DNA from: DAIDJD01 sp035485275
GTDB lineage: Bacteria > Oederibacteriota > JAJYGY01 > DAIDJD01
Assembly (NCBI GenBank): GCA_035485275.1
Contig: DATHOE010000019.1
Location: 62,001-126,000 of the forward strand
DNA: 64,000 bases
Direction: 5' to 3'
The notes under the pieces were generated by a model, which saw only the letters and a list, made by a program, of their open reading frames with translations, had not been told where the DNA came from and made no database searches. Of this stretch, positions 7,976 to 15,999 are shown one piece after another. Each line of letters begins with the position of its first letter. The first letter of the stretch is position 1. Position numbers and translations under genes: made by a program.

Positions 7976-8374
7976 TCAGACCAATTGTTTGTAGTAGTTG
8001 TGCAGTATCTCGATCTCACCCGGGCGCGATTCGATGAGGCGCAAACCCATGCGCCAGCGGCCGTAGATGTCGATGGTGTTGCGTTTGGCCCAGGCGACCT
8101 GCGTGCGCACGGTCACCGTCCTGGGCGGCTTGTCCAGCTTCACCGTCACGTCGACCACGGTCATGGGGTCGAGCTCGATGTCGCTGTGGATCTGTAGGCC
8201 GGTCAGGCTGATGTTGAGCGTCCGGCCCCCGAAAACGTCGCCGGCGCCCAAGAAATGCGGGGTCGTCTGGTTCAGGGGAAGGGAAAGGATGGTGCAGTCG
8301 ATCGGCAGGACCTTGGTGATCCGCTGCTTGGAACGGGCGTCTTCTTTGGGTGCGCGCATGGCTGCCATGGTCAT
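7976..8374 (-). CDS. PilZ-domain protein (probable cyclic di-GMP receptor)
   Basis: 132 aa from ATG at 8374. The two PilZ nucleotide-binding signatures are present: RSKQR (RxxxR) near the N-terminus and NISLTG (D/N-x-S-x-x-G) after a short beta segment. The barrel ends with GRWRMGLRLIE. PilZ proteins bind cyclic di-GMP and modulate motility, polysaccharide or other functions. An in-frame ATG further upstream (8419) would place codons inside the tRNA-Leu gene, so the start must be 8374 or one of the ATGs at 8368 and 8359. It follows tRNA-Leu by 12 bases and precedes gltA, so all three are probably one transcript. Its target is unknown. Confidence 0.8.
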   Translation of the reverse strand: MTMAAMRAPKEDARSKQRITKVLPIDCTILSLPLNQTTPHFLGAGDVFGGRTLNISLTGLQIHSDIELDPMTVVDVTVKLDKPPRTVTVRTQVAWAKRNTIDIYGRWRMGLRLIESRPGEIEILHNYYKQLV

Positions 8375-8386
8375 CTCTGAGGTGTT

Positions 8387-8471
8387 TGCCGGAGGTGGGA
8401 CTTGAACCCACATGCCCACTGAAGGACGAAGGATTTTGAGTCCTTTGTGTCTGCCATTTCACCACTCCGGC
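8387..8471 (-). tRNA. tRNA-Leu (CAA)
   Basis: On the minus strand GCCGGAG (8471-8465) pairs with CTCCGGC (8394-8388). The anticodon stem AAGGA/TCCTT encloses CTCAAAA, giving anticodon CAA (Leu, UUG). A long variable arm identifies a class II tRNA. The T arm has GGTTCAAGTCC. The 3' CCA is not encoded (AAC follows the discriminator), so it must be added enzymatically. Confidence 0.94.
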
Positions 8472-8481
8472 GTTGGCGCGA

Positions 8482-8511
8482 ATCGTACCTGAAACCTGGC
8501 CCCAGGGTCAA
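8482..8511 (-). promoter_or_regulatory. Promoter for tRNA-Leu-PilZ-gltA
   Basis: On the minus strand: TTGACC (8511-8506), 18-base spacer, TACGAT (8487-8482), about 11 bases before the mature tRNA 5' end. No separate promoter is evident for the PilZ gene, which follows the tRNA directly. Confidence 0.6.
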
Positions 8512-8591
8512 TTGGTTTTCTTTTTCGTAGCGCGAAACGGCATGCTACTTTACCGGATGTTTCCACAAAAAAGGCGCTTCGGGCTTTACGT

Positions 8592-8620
8592 TTGACAAAA
8601 TTTTTGTCGGATGTTAGCGT
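8592..8620 (+). promoter_or_regulatory. Promoter of the TPR gene with overlapping palindrome
   Basis: TTGACA (8592-8597), 17-base spacer and TAGCGT (8615-8620) stand ~50 bases before the GTG start. The 15-base palindrome GACAAAATTTTTGTC (8594-8608) overlaps the -35 and is a candidate operator. The remainder of the 120-base gap to tRNA-Leu shows only the divergent tRNA promoter. Confidence 0.5.
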
Positions 8621-8670
8621 GTGACCAGAATGCCGGGGACCGTTGAAACCCTTGGCACTATGGAGTTTTT

Positions 8671-11178
8671 GTGCCCGAGGATAAAAAAACTATCGTCAAG
8701 ATGGCCCAAATGTTTTCCCAGGAGGGACGTTGGGACAAGGCCATCGCGGAATACAAGAAGCTGATCGAAATCGAGCCTGAAGATTTCAGCAGCTATTCCC
8801 TGATGGGCGATGTTTACGTCAAAAAGGGCGATTTGCAGCCCGCTTTTGACGCTTATTTGCTGTGTTCCGATGCCTACCTCCGCTTGGGCCAGATGGAAAA
8901 GGCCGCCCAGGCGCAGGAAAAAATCGCCGCTTTGAGCCCGGATGGCCTGAATCCGGAAAGCCGCAAGAAGCAGATCATTTTCAAAAAACAGATGGAAGGT
9001 GACAAAATTCTTGAGTCCGGCGATCCGGCCAAAGCGGTGGCCGCGTACCAGGCCGTCCTGGCCATGGATCCGAACCGTTTCGACCTGTACCAGAAACTGG
9101 GCGACCTCCACCTGAGCCAGGGCAATGTCGCGGCGGCCTGCGCCAAGTTCCGGGAACTCGGCGACATCTACCTGAAGAACCGCCTGGTCAAGAAGGCGGC
9201 CCCCCTCTTCCAGAAGATCGTCGAGCTCGAGCCCGAGAACACCGAGGCCCGCGCCGCCCTGGCTGAAATCCACGCCAAGAACGGCAACGACAGCGACGCG
9301 AAAAAGGAATTCCTCCTCTTGGCCGAGGCGGTGTTCCAGCAGGGCGACTTTGACCGGGCCTTCCAGTTCGCGCAGAAGGCGGAGCAGCTCAAGGCCATTG
9401 AAAGCTACAACTATCTGGGCCACGTGGAACTGCACCGCGGGCGCCGCGGGGAAGCCCGCGGATGGTTCGAGAAGCTCCTCAAATTCAAGCCGGGCCACGG
9501 CGGAGCCCTGTGGGGCATGGCCCTGATCCAGGTGGCCGAGTCGCACGCCGACGAAGCCGTCAAGACGCTCGCCAAGGTGCCCAAAGCGGACCGCTTCTAT
9601 GGCGAAGCCCTGGCGGCCATGGCCGATCTCGAGGCGGCCAAGGGACTTCCAGAGGCCGTCCAGCACTATCTCGACGCCGCGCAGATCTTGAAAGCCAAGG
9701 GCGCCTTGACCCAGGCCAAAGCCGCCGAAGCGGCAGCCGCTGCGCTGGACCAAAAGCCGGGCGCCGAGCCCCAGGCCCCGGCGCCAGTTGCGGCGAAGGA
9801 AGCTGAAGTGGCTCCCGCGCCGGTGGCGCTTGCGCCTCCGGCGCCTGCACCCGCACCGGAACCCGTTCCCGCGCCTCCTGTGGCAGCCCCGGCTCCGGTG
9901 GCCGCGGTCGAGGCTCCTGCGCCCGTGGTTGCGGCCCCTGCGCCGGTCGCGGTCGTGGCCCCGGCCCCGGTCGTGCTTCCCGAAGCGCCCATTGCCGAGC
10001 TCGCGCCTGTCGTCAGCCAGGAAGCGCCGGTCCAAGCCGCCGCGCCCGAGCCTGAGCCCGCTCCCGCTGCCAAGGCCCGCGTGGAGCAGGCCGAGGACGC
10101 TGCGACCCTACTGTCCCTGGCCGAGAACTTTGAGGCTGAGGGAGCCCTGGATGAGGCGCTGGGGATATACCAGCGGGTCCTGAACCTCGACGCGAACCAC
10201 GCCGGCGCCCGCGAAGGCATGAGCAGGGTCTACCGCTTGCTGGCCGGAAGCGCGCCGCAAGCCAGCCCGCCTCCTCCCCCGGCGCCCGTGGCCCTTGCGC
10301 CGCTGCCCGCGCCCCTTGCGCCCCCGGCTCCGGCGCTCGCGCCCCCGCTGCCGCCGCCCTCCATGAAGCTGCCGCCCCTGGCCGCGCTCGCTCCCTTGCC
10401 GGGCCCCGGCGCGATGGACATGGAGAAACTCGCCGCCATCAAGGCCCAGACCGAAGCGATCCAGCGCCAGGCCAAGGCCGACGTCGAAGCGCGCATGCGC
10501 GACGAAACCGAGGCCAAGCTCAAGGCCGAGATCGCGGCGCTCAAGGCGACCGGGATGGAAGCGAAGCGCCGCGACCTGGAGGCAGCGGAGCAGGCGGCCG
10601 CGGAAAAGAAGCGCATGGAAGCCAAGATCCGCGCCCAGATCGAGGCGGAAATGCGTGCCCGGGCCGAAGGGGAAGCCGCGGCCCGCCATGCGGCCGAGGC
10701 CCATGTCCCCAAGGCCGCTGAGCCGCACCACGCCGCCCCACCGCACAACGACAAGGATGAGGTCAGCCGGCGCCAGGCCGAGGTGCTGGCCCGCGTGGAC
10801 GCCCAGCAGAAGGAAAGGCTGGCGCCCCTGCGCCGCACGATCGACGACATCCGCCGCAAAGCCGACGGGCAGGCGCCCGGGACCGCAGCCGCGGCGCCTC
10901 CGGCCTCCCCGCTGCCGCCCCTGCACAAGGCGGAGGAGGAAGCCGATGAGATGGAGGACTTCGCTTCGGTCTCCGTGGCCGAGATCTTCGTGAAGCAGGG
11001 GCTCAAGGCCGAGGCCCAGAAGATTTACGAGCGCATTTTGAGGCGGGAACCGGACAACGACGAGGTCCGCGCCAAGCTGGAAGCCCTGTTGGGGCACAAG
11101 CCCGCGCCCGGACCCTCCGCCCCTGCGGGCGGCGGACCCGCGGCCGGCCCGAAGAAAAGCAAAGTATCCTACCTTTGA
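8671..11178 (+). CDS. Large TPR protein with Pro/Ala-rich linkers and a coiled coil
   Basis: 835 aa from GTG (GGAG five bases before). Residues ~1-370 are a chain of tetratricopeptide-like helix pairs (for example WDKAIAEYKKLIEIEPED and AVAAYQAVLAMDPNRFDLY). Residues ~370-470 are almost pure Ala/Pro/Val/Glu, a flexible linker. One more TPR (~475-525) and a second Pro/Ala linker (~530-590) follow. Then comes a highly charged helix (~590-700) of coiled-coil type, and a final TPR pair (VSVAEIFVKQGLKAEAQKIY). There is no signal peptide. TPRs bind proteins, so this is a scaffold candidate. Similar TPR-linker-TPR proteins occur next to polar motility or secretion genes in other bacteria, but I do not recognise a named family. 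The ExeA-like ATPase starts 25 bases downstream. Confidence 0.7.
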   Translation: MPEDKKTIVKMAQMFSQEGRWDKAIAEYKKLIEIEPEDFSSYSLMGDVYVKKGDLQPAFDAYLLCSDAYLRLGQMEKAAQAQEKIAALSPDGLNPESRKKQIIFKKQMEGDKILESGDPAKAVAAYQAVLAMDPNRFDLYQKLGDLHLSQGNVAAACAKFRELGDIYLKNRLVKKAAPLFQKIVELEPENTEARAALAEIHAKNGNDSDAKKEFLLLAEAVFQQGDFDRAFQFAQKAEQLKAIESYNYLGHVELHRGRRGEARGWFEKLLKFKPGHGGALWGMALIQVAESHADEAVKTLAKVPKADRFYGEALAAMADLEAAKGLPEAVQHYLDAAQILKAKGALTQAKAAEAAAAALDQKPGAEPQAPAPVAAKEAEVAPAPVALAPPAPAPAPEPVPAPPVAAPAPVAAVEAPAPVVAAPAPVAVVAPAPVVLPEAPIAELAPVVSQEAPVQAAAPEPEPAPAAKARVEQAEDAATLLSLAENFEAEGALDEALGIYQRVLNLDANHAGAREGMSRVYRLLAGSAPQASPPPPPAPVALAPLPAPLAPPAPALAPPLPPPSMKLPPLAALAPLPGPGAMDMEKLAAIKAQTEAIQRQAKADVEARMRDETEAKLKAEIAALKATGMEAKRRDLEAAEQAAAEKKRMEAKIRAQIEAEMRARAEGEAAARHAAEAHVPKAAEPHHAAPPHNDKDEVSRRQAEVLARVDAQQKERLAPLRRTIDDIRRKADGQAPGTAAAAPPASPLPPLHKAEEEADEMEDFASVSVAEIFVKQGLKAEAQKIYERILRREPDNDEVRAKLEALLGHKPAPGPSAPAGGGPAAGPKKSKVSYL

Positions 11179-11202
11179 CGATCCCTTATGCAGGTTGCCA
11201 TT

Positions 11203-12027
11203 ATGAGCTATGAACTCCATTTCGGCCTCGCTGAGCAGCCCTTCAGCAACGCCGCCGACAGCCGCTTCTTCTTCGAGAGCGAGCAGCACCAGGAGGCGAT
11301 GCTGCGCATCCAGCATTCCGTGTCCACCATGAAGGGCCTGACCGTGGCCATCGGCGGGCCCGGCGCGGGCAAGACCCTGCTGGCGCGCAGGGTGCTGGAG
11401 AAGCTCGAGGAGAACAGCAACGAGTACGAGGCGGCGCTGCTGGTGATCGTGCATTCCGAGGTCAGCGCGGACTGGCTGCTCAAGAAGATCGCCACCCAAC
11501 TGGGCGTGGCCCAGCCCGCGGAGCGCAAGGCCGACCTCCTGCCGCAGCTCTTCGACCGCCTGGGGGAGATCCACGCCGCCGGGCGCAAGGCCTGCGTGAT
11601 CATCGACGAAGCCAACATGCTCAAGAGCAAGGAGATCTTCGAGGAGTTCCGCGGCCTGTCGAACCTGGAGGTGCCCGGCCGCAAGCTCATCAGCATCGTC
11701 CTGTTCGGCCTGCCCGAGCTGCAGGACAACATGGCCTGCGACCCGCCGCTGGTCCAGCGCATCGCGATGAAGGTCGGCATCAAGCCCTTCGACGAGGCGG
11801 GCACCGCCAACTACGTGCGCCACCGCATGGTGGTGGCCGGATCCCACGCCGAGGTCTTCGACCTGGAGGCCCTGGGCGCCGTGCACCGGCTCACCCAGGG
11901 CGTGCCGCGCCTGATCAACACCATCTGCGACAACGCCCTGCTTGAGGCCTTCCTGCTGAAGAAGAACCGCGTCAACGGGGAGATCATCCGCGACGTCGCC
12001 GCCGACCTGGGCCTGGAGTCCAAGTGA
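11203..12027 (+). CDS. ExeA/MshM-like AAA ATPase
   Basis: 274 aa. The N-terminus SYELHFGLAEQPFSN is the signature of the ExeA family (usual form Y..FFGL.E.PFS). Walker A is GGPGAGKT (residues 51-58), Walker B is ACVIIDEA, and LTQGVPRLINTICDNALL is the family C-terminal lid. ExeA-type ATPases energise assembly of type II secretion or MSHA-type pilus components. This copy lacks the C-terminal peptidoglycan-binding part of true ExeA, so it is closer to MshM. I chose ATG 11203 over ATG 11188 because the family starts there and AGG precedes it. The downstream SppA gene overlaps its stop (GTGA). No pilin or secretin gene is in the window. Confidence 0.8.
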   Translation: MSYELHFGLAEQPFSNAADSRFFFESEQHQEAMLRIQHSVSTMKGLTVAIGGPGAGKTLLARRVLEKLEENSNEYEAALLVIVHSEVSADWLLKKIATQLGVAQPAERKADLLPQLFDRLGEIHAAGRKACVIIDEANMLKSKEIFEEFRGLSNLEVPGRKLISIVLFGLPELQDNMACDPPLVQRIAMKVGIKPFDEAGTANYVRHRMVVAGSHAEVFDLEALGAVHRLTQGVPRLINTICDNALLEAFLLKKNRVNGEIIRDVAADLGLESK

Positions 12028-12998
12028 AGCCAGCGCAGAAGCTGGGGCTGGCGGTGCTGGCCGGCCTGCTCGTGTTCGCGTCGCTGTCGGCCCTGCGCCA
12101 GGAAATGCTTTCCAGGGGCCTCAAGCTGGACAAGAGCATGGACTTCTCCCCGGCCCGCGTGGCGGTCCTGCCCCTCAACGGCGAGATCACGGACGGCGCC
12201 GAGACCATCCACTGGCTGCGCCAGTTCGGCGAGAACACGGGCGGCGTGAAGGCCATCGTCATCGCCTTGAACACGCCAGGGGGCGCGGTCGCGCCCTCCC
12301 AGGAGATCTGCCAGGAGATCGAGCGCCTGCGCAAGGACGACGGCATCAAGGTGGTCGCCGCCATGGGCAGCATGGCGGCCTCCGGCGGCTACTACATCGC
12401 CAGCTCCTGCGACGAGATCGTGGCCGACCCGGGCACGGTCACCGGCAGCATCGGCGTCATCATGGAGACCTTCGAGGGCCAGGCCCTGCTCGACAAGCTG
12501 GGGGTCAAGTCCGAGGTCGTCAAAAGCGCCGAGTTCAAGGACGCCGGCTCGCCCTTCCGCGCCATGAGCGCGCGGGACCGCGCCGTGTTCCAGGGCACGG
12601 TCAACGATGTGTACGACCAGTTCGTGGGCGACGTGGCCAGCGGACGGCGCGGCGCCCTGGCCGCGGCCATGGCCCGAAGGACCGGCCTGAAGGCCGCCTC
12701 CTTCACGGACAAGGAGATCAAGGCCTACGTCAAGTCCCTGGCCGACGGGCGCATCTACACGGGCCGCCAGGCCTATCGGCTCGGCCTGGTGGACTCCCTG
12801 GGCGGGCTCGAGGACGCCATCGCCAAGGCCCAGGATCTGGCCGGGCTGAAGTCGGCCGACGTGGTCACGATACGCGAGCCGCGCAGCTTCGCCGAGACCA
12901 TGACGGGCATGGACCGCGCGGGCTGGAGCGCCTTCCTGAGGGAGACCCTCCTGGGAAGCGCGTGGAGCGGGCCCCATCTGAGCTATCTTTTGCGTTGA
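12024..12998 (+). CDS. sppA: Signal peptide peptidase, SppA type (single-domain)
   Basis: 324 aa from GTG overlapping the preceding stop. An N-terminal membrane anchor (LAVLAGLLVFASLSAL) is followed by a ClpP/crotonase-fold serine protease of peptidase family S49. The Ser/Lys dyad is visible: Ser120 in GSMAASGGYY and Lys172 in EFKDAGSPFR, 52 residues apart as in short Bacillus-type SppA. NTPGGAVAPS and GSIGVI are standard. It would cleave residual signal peptides or other membrane-embedded peptides, with the active site probably outside the cytoplasm. Coupling to the TPR and ExeA-like genes suggests an envelope task beyond general housekeeping, but that is inference. A short terminator-like stem follows. 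Confidence 0.9.
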   Translation: MKPAQKLGLAVLAGLLVFASLSALRQEMLSRGLKLDKSMDFSPARVAVLPLNGEITDGAETIHWLRQFGENTGGVKAIVIALNTPGGAVAPSQEICQEIERLRKDDGIKVVAAMGSMAASGGYYIASSCDEIVADPGTVTGSIGVIMETFEGQALLDKLGVKSEVVKSAEFKDAGSPFRAMSARDRAVFQGTVNDVYDQFVGDVASGRRGALAAAMARRTGLKAASFTDKEIKAYVKSLADGRIYTGRQAYRLGLVDSLGGLEDAIAKAQDLAGLKSADVVTIREPRSFAETMTGMDRAGWSAFLRETLLGSAWSGPHLSYLLR

Positions 12999-12999
12999 A

Positions 13000-13027
13000 C
13001 CCCGGGAAGGACCCCGGAGTTTTTTTT
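13000..13027 (+). terminator. Probable weak terminator after sppA
   Basis: CCGGG (13002-13006) pairs with CCCGG (13013-13017), with two more outer pairs beyond a mismatch. Seven or more T follow (13020-13027). The stem is short, so termination may be partial. The next gene starts 20 bases later. Confidence 0.5.
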
Positions 13028-13047
13028 GAACCGCCTGAGGAGAAGAC

Positions 13048-15378
13048 ATGGCCGAAGAAGTTGAGCCAGGCAAGGGAGCCGAAGCCGCGCCGCAGGCGCC
13101 TCTGACGCCCGAGGCCGCGCCCGCGGCGCCGTCCTGGAGCTGGTCCCTGCTGGCCCTAGCCGTGGCGGCGGTGCTGCTCACCCTGGTCGGAGTCTTCACC
13201 CTGGCCCGCCCCGTCCCCCAGACCCTGGCCTTGGGGGCCGGGCTCTTCCTGTGGGGCCTCCTCGACCTGCTGGCCCAGCGCCGCGGCCTGGGCCATTGGA
13301 AGGGCCCCAAAGCCGCCCTGGGCAACGCCGTCAACCTGACCCGCGCCCTCGCCCTGCTGGGCCTGGGCGTCTGGCTGGGCCTGATGGCCCTGGGGCTCGC
13401 CAAGCCGGCCCCCGCGCCCGTCATCATCTGGACCGGCGTGTTCCTGGTGGGCCTCTACCTGGCCGCAGCCCTGCTCATTGAAATGCTGGTGAAGGGCGTG
13501 CGCCTCGGGGCCCAGGCCTTCCTGCTGGCCTCGCTGGTGCTGATGCTCTTCTCCTACTTCTACTTCTCCATCCCCTTCATCTACGCCTGGGCCGCGGTCT
13601 TCGCGTTCCTTTCCTTCGCCGCCGCCGCCTGGGCCGTGCACAAGAACGTGCTCGTCGAGACGCCCTTCGTCGGCCTGGCCGTGCTGCTGGCGGTGCTGGT
13701 TCTGGGCGCTCCCATCAGCACCTACACCTTCCAGCAGGCCCATGAGGTCGAGGAACAGCCCCTGTTCACGCCCACCCTGCTCATCCCCCGCATGCGGCAG
13801 GTGGTCACCGGCCTCAGCGCGGAGGCCGCGCAGATCCGCTGGGCCCCGGCGCACACCCAGCCGGGCCAGCCCGGGGACGTGCGTTTCAGCGACAAAGTGG
13901 CCTTCGTGGACCAGGACAAGGGCCAAGCCTGCGTGAAGCTGTTCCAGCAGCACGAGGACGGCCTGCGAGAGATCCTCAGGGTCAGCGCCGGCGCCGGCGT
14001 GAGCCTGAGCGCCTTCTCCACCGATGGCAGCCGCGTGGCCTACACCGATCCGGGACGCAAGTCCCCGGTCCTGCGCGTGCTGGCCCCCTCGTCCCCCTCC
14101 TCGCCCCTGGAAGCCGCGCTTCCGGCGGCGCCCGCGAGGATCCCCTTCTCCCTCAAGCATGCCCTGGAGTGGCTGGCGGACCTGGTGAGCCCCCAGCCCG
14201 CGGCCACGGCCGCGCCCGTGCCTTCCAGCGCCCCCCTGGCCTACCGTTCCATGCGCCTCTACGCGGACGTGTCCCCGGAGCCCGCTCACGGCCAGGTATG
14301 GCGCTCCATGGGCAAGCAGCTTTATTTCTCGGCCCCCGCCGGCGGCCCGCAGAACCAGGACAGCGCGGTGCTGCGCTACGATTTCCCGGGCGGGAAGCCT
14401 GAGGTGCTGATCGCCAACCGGGCCATGCCCGCGGTGTCCCCGGACGAGCGCTCGCTGCTGACCGTGGGTTACGTGCCCAACAAGCGCAACCTGGAGATCT
14501 CCGACGTCGACAGCAAGGGCGTTGCCGGGTCGGAGCGTCCCTTCGTGGCGCTGAACGAGGCCTCGTATTTCCCGGCCTGGAACGACATCCAGACCGAGGT
14601 GCTCTTCATCGACCCGGTGACGCGCCGCCTGATGGCCATGAACTCCAACGGCAGGAACCACCGGCCCTTCGACCCCATGGCCCTGGATTCCCACAACTGG
14701 AAGAGCGAGAAGCTGGTGCCCTTCGAGCTGAATTGGGAGGAGACCGGCGACCGCTTCAGGATCTACCGCTCGCGCCCCGACGGCAACGGCGACCACCTCA
14801 TCTACGACACCGCCGGCCAGTGGATCTCGCCGCCGCAGTGGTCCGCGGACGGGAAGCGCATCGCCTTCATCATCCGCAACCACGGCAAATCCGAGGTGGT
14901 CACGGTGGGCTCCGACGGGACCTGGCCCAGGCATTTCTTCACCACCGAGGACGCCCTGGACGAGCTGAAGTGGAGCCCGGACGGCCTGAAAGTGGCCTGG
15001 ATCTGCCGCCGCCAGGACGACACCCAGGAGATCTGGACCGCCGGCTACGAGGGGCTCGACCCCGTGCGGGTCCACCAGGACGACGGCGAGCTGAAGGACC
15101 TGACCTGGTCGCCGCGGGGGAAGCACCTGGCCGTGCAGGTGACCAAGCCCTGGACCTTCCTGGGCATGCGCCTGGTCCGTCCGGCCCTGCAGAACGTGCT
15201 GATGGTGGACCTGACCGACCTGCACGCGCGGGTCATGACCCGTTACGGCATCCTGTCCCACGGCCCCGCCTTCTCGCCGCACGGGGACGCCATCGCCTAC
15301 TTCACGGACCAGGACGCCTGGACCTTCGTGCCGACCCGGGAGCGCAAGACAGCCCTGGTGATTTCGCAGCTGTATTGA
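13048..15378 (+). CDS. Membrane protein with C-terminal TolB/WD40-like beta propeller
   Basis: 776 aa; not a family I can name. A Pro/Ala-rich N-terminus (~30 aa) is followed by about seven transmembrane helices (~31-235, e.g. LLALAVAAVLLTLVGVFTLA). A long soluble region (~250-776) contains repeated propeller blades of the PD40/TolB type: FSTDGSRVAYTD, SPDERSLL, PQWSADGKRIAFI, LKWSPDGLKVAWI, LTWSPRGKHLAVQV and FSPHGDAIAYF. Such propellers bind peptides or proteins. Anchoring seven blades to a multi-helix membrane domain suggests an envelope sensor or binding platform. A strong AGGAG precedes the ATG. The preceding terminator-like stem makes co-transcription with sppA uncertain. There is no obvious enzymatic domain. 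Confidence 0.7.
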   Translation: MAEEVEPGKGAEAAPQAPLTPEAAPAAPSWSWSLLALAVAAVLLTLVGVFTLARPVPQTLALGAGLFLWGLLDLLAQRRGLGHWKGPKAALGNAVNLTRALALLGLGVWLGLMALGLAKPAPAPVIIWTGVFLVGLYLAAALLIEMLVKGVRLGAQAFLLASLVLMLFSYFYFSIPFIYAWAAVFAFLSFAAAAWAVHKNVLVETPFVGLAVLLAVLVLGAPISTYTFQQAHEVEEQPLFTPTLLIPRMRQVVTGLSAEAAQIRWAPAHTQPGQPGDVRFSDKVAFVDQDKGQACVKLFQQHEDGLREILRVSAGAGVSLSAFSTDGSRVAYTDPGRKSPVLRVLAPSSPSSPLEAALPAAPARIPFSLKHALEWLADLVSPQPAATAAPVPSSAPLAYRSMRLYADVSPEPAHGQVWRSMGKQLYFSAPAGGPQNQDSAVLRYDFPGGKPEVLIANRAMPAVSPDERSLLTVGYVPNKRNLEISDVDSKGVAGSERPFVALNEASYFPAWNDIQTEVLFIDPVTRRLMAMNSNGRNHRPFDPMALDSHNWKSEKLVPFELNWEETGDRFRIYRSRPDGNGDHLIYDTAGQWISPPQWSADGKRIAFIIRNHGKSEVVTVGSDGTWPRHFFTTEDALDELKWSPDGLKVAWICRRQDDTQEIWTAGYEGLDPVRVHQDDGELKDLTWSPRGKHLAVQVTKPWTFLGMRLVRPALQNVLMVDLTDLHARVMTRYGILSHGPAFSPHGDAIAYFTDQDAWTFVPTRERKTALVISQLY

Positions 15379-15421
15379 GCCGGACAGGCTCTTTATTTCA
15401 AGGGGCGAAACCCAGAATTTC

Positions 15422-15450
15422 TTGACAGCTTCGTTTCACTCTCTTATTCT
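15422..15450 (+). promoter_or_regulatory. Promoter of the yceD-rpmF-plsX-fab operon
   Basis: A perfect TTGACA (15422-15427), a 17-base spacer and TATTCT (15445-15450) stand just upstream of yceD. Expected transcription start is about 15457. This excludes the most upstream in-frame TTG (15460) as a normal start, since it would leave almost no leader. Confidence 0.75.
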
Positions 15451-15489
15451 TCTGGGCCTTTGTTCCGGAAGCCGTTGAAGGGGGCATTC

Positions 15490-15993
15490 TTGTACACCGT
15501 CCGCCTGACGCGCGTTCCGGAAAACGGCGTTCTCACCCAGGAAGACGTCCGCCTGAGCTCGGCGGACCTTGGCCTGAGCGGGCATTTCGATCCGACCGGG
15601 GTGTCCAGCTCCTGGGAACTCACCAGGATGATGGGCAAGGTCTACGGCAAGATGCGGGCCGAAGGGCTGCTGCACCTGAACTGCGGGCGCTGCCTGAGGG
15701 ATTTCTCGGCCCCGGCGAAGACGGAATTCGCCGTGCTCTTCGAACCGCGCCAGCGTCCCGCGGACAGGGGCAGGGGCCGGGAAGAGGCCCCTGAGGACGA
15801 CGAAGACGACAGCGAGGACGCCGGCCCCACGGCGGTGTTTTTCGACGGCGAGGAACTGCCCCTGGGCGAGGAGCTGCGCCAGGAGCTGGAACTGGCGGTC
15901 CCCTACAACGCCCTGTGCAGCGGGACCTGCCGCGGCCTGTGCCCGCGCTGCGGGGCCAACCTGAACGACGGCCCCTGCGCCTGCATCAAGTAA
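15490..15993 (+). CDS. yceD: DUF177/YceD family protein
   Basis: About 167 aa from TTG 15490. I chose it because GAAGGGGGC stands six bases upstream and the promoter leaves no room for earlier starts; TTG 15475 is the alternative. The family pattern is clear: LNCGRCLRDF mid-protein, an acidic linker, then a C-terminal cysteine cluster LCSGTCRGLCPRCGANLN. YceD is nearly always next to rpmF and in some bacteria is linked to 23S rRNA accumulation. The cysteines suggest zinc binding. It is the first gene of the rpmF-plsX-fab operon. Confidence 0.88.
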   Translation: MYTVRLTRVPENGVLTQEDVRLSSADLGLSGHFDPTGVSSSWELTRMMGKVYGKMRAEGLLHLNCGRCLRDFSAPAKTEFAVLFEPRQRPADRGRGREEAPEDDEDDSEDAGPTAVFFDGEELPLGEELRQELELAVPYNALCSGTCRGLCPRCGANLNDGPCACIK

Positions 15994-15999
15994 AGAATG

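Noticed and set aside
8614..10035. Minus-strand open frame rich in Arg/Gly/His opposite the TPR gene
   Set aside because: Composition mirrors the Ala/Pro/Glu sense codons. No motifs, no plausible start signal, and it covers the sense promoter.
13156..15282. Long minus-strand open frame opposite the propeller gene
   Set aside because: Low-complexity Gly/Gln/His shadow of the sense strand.
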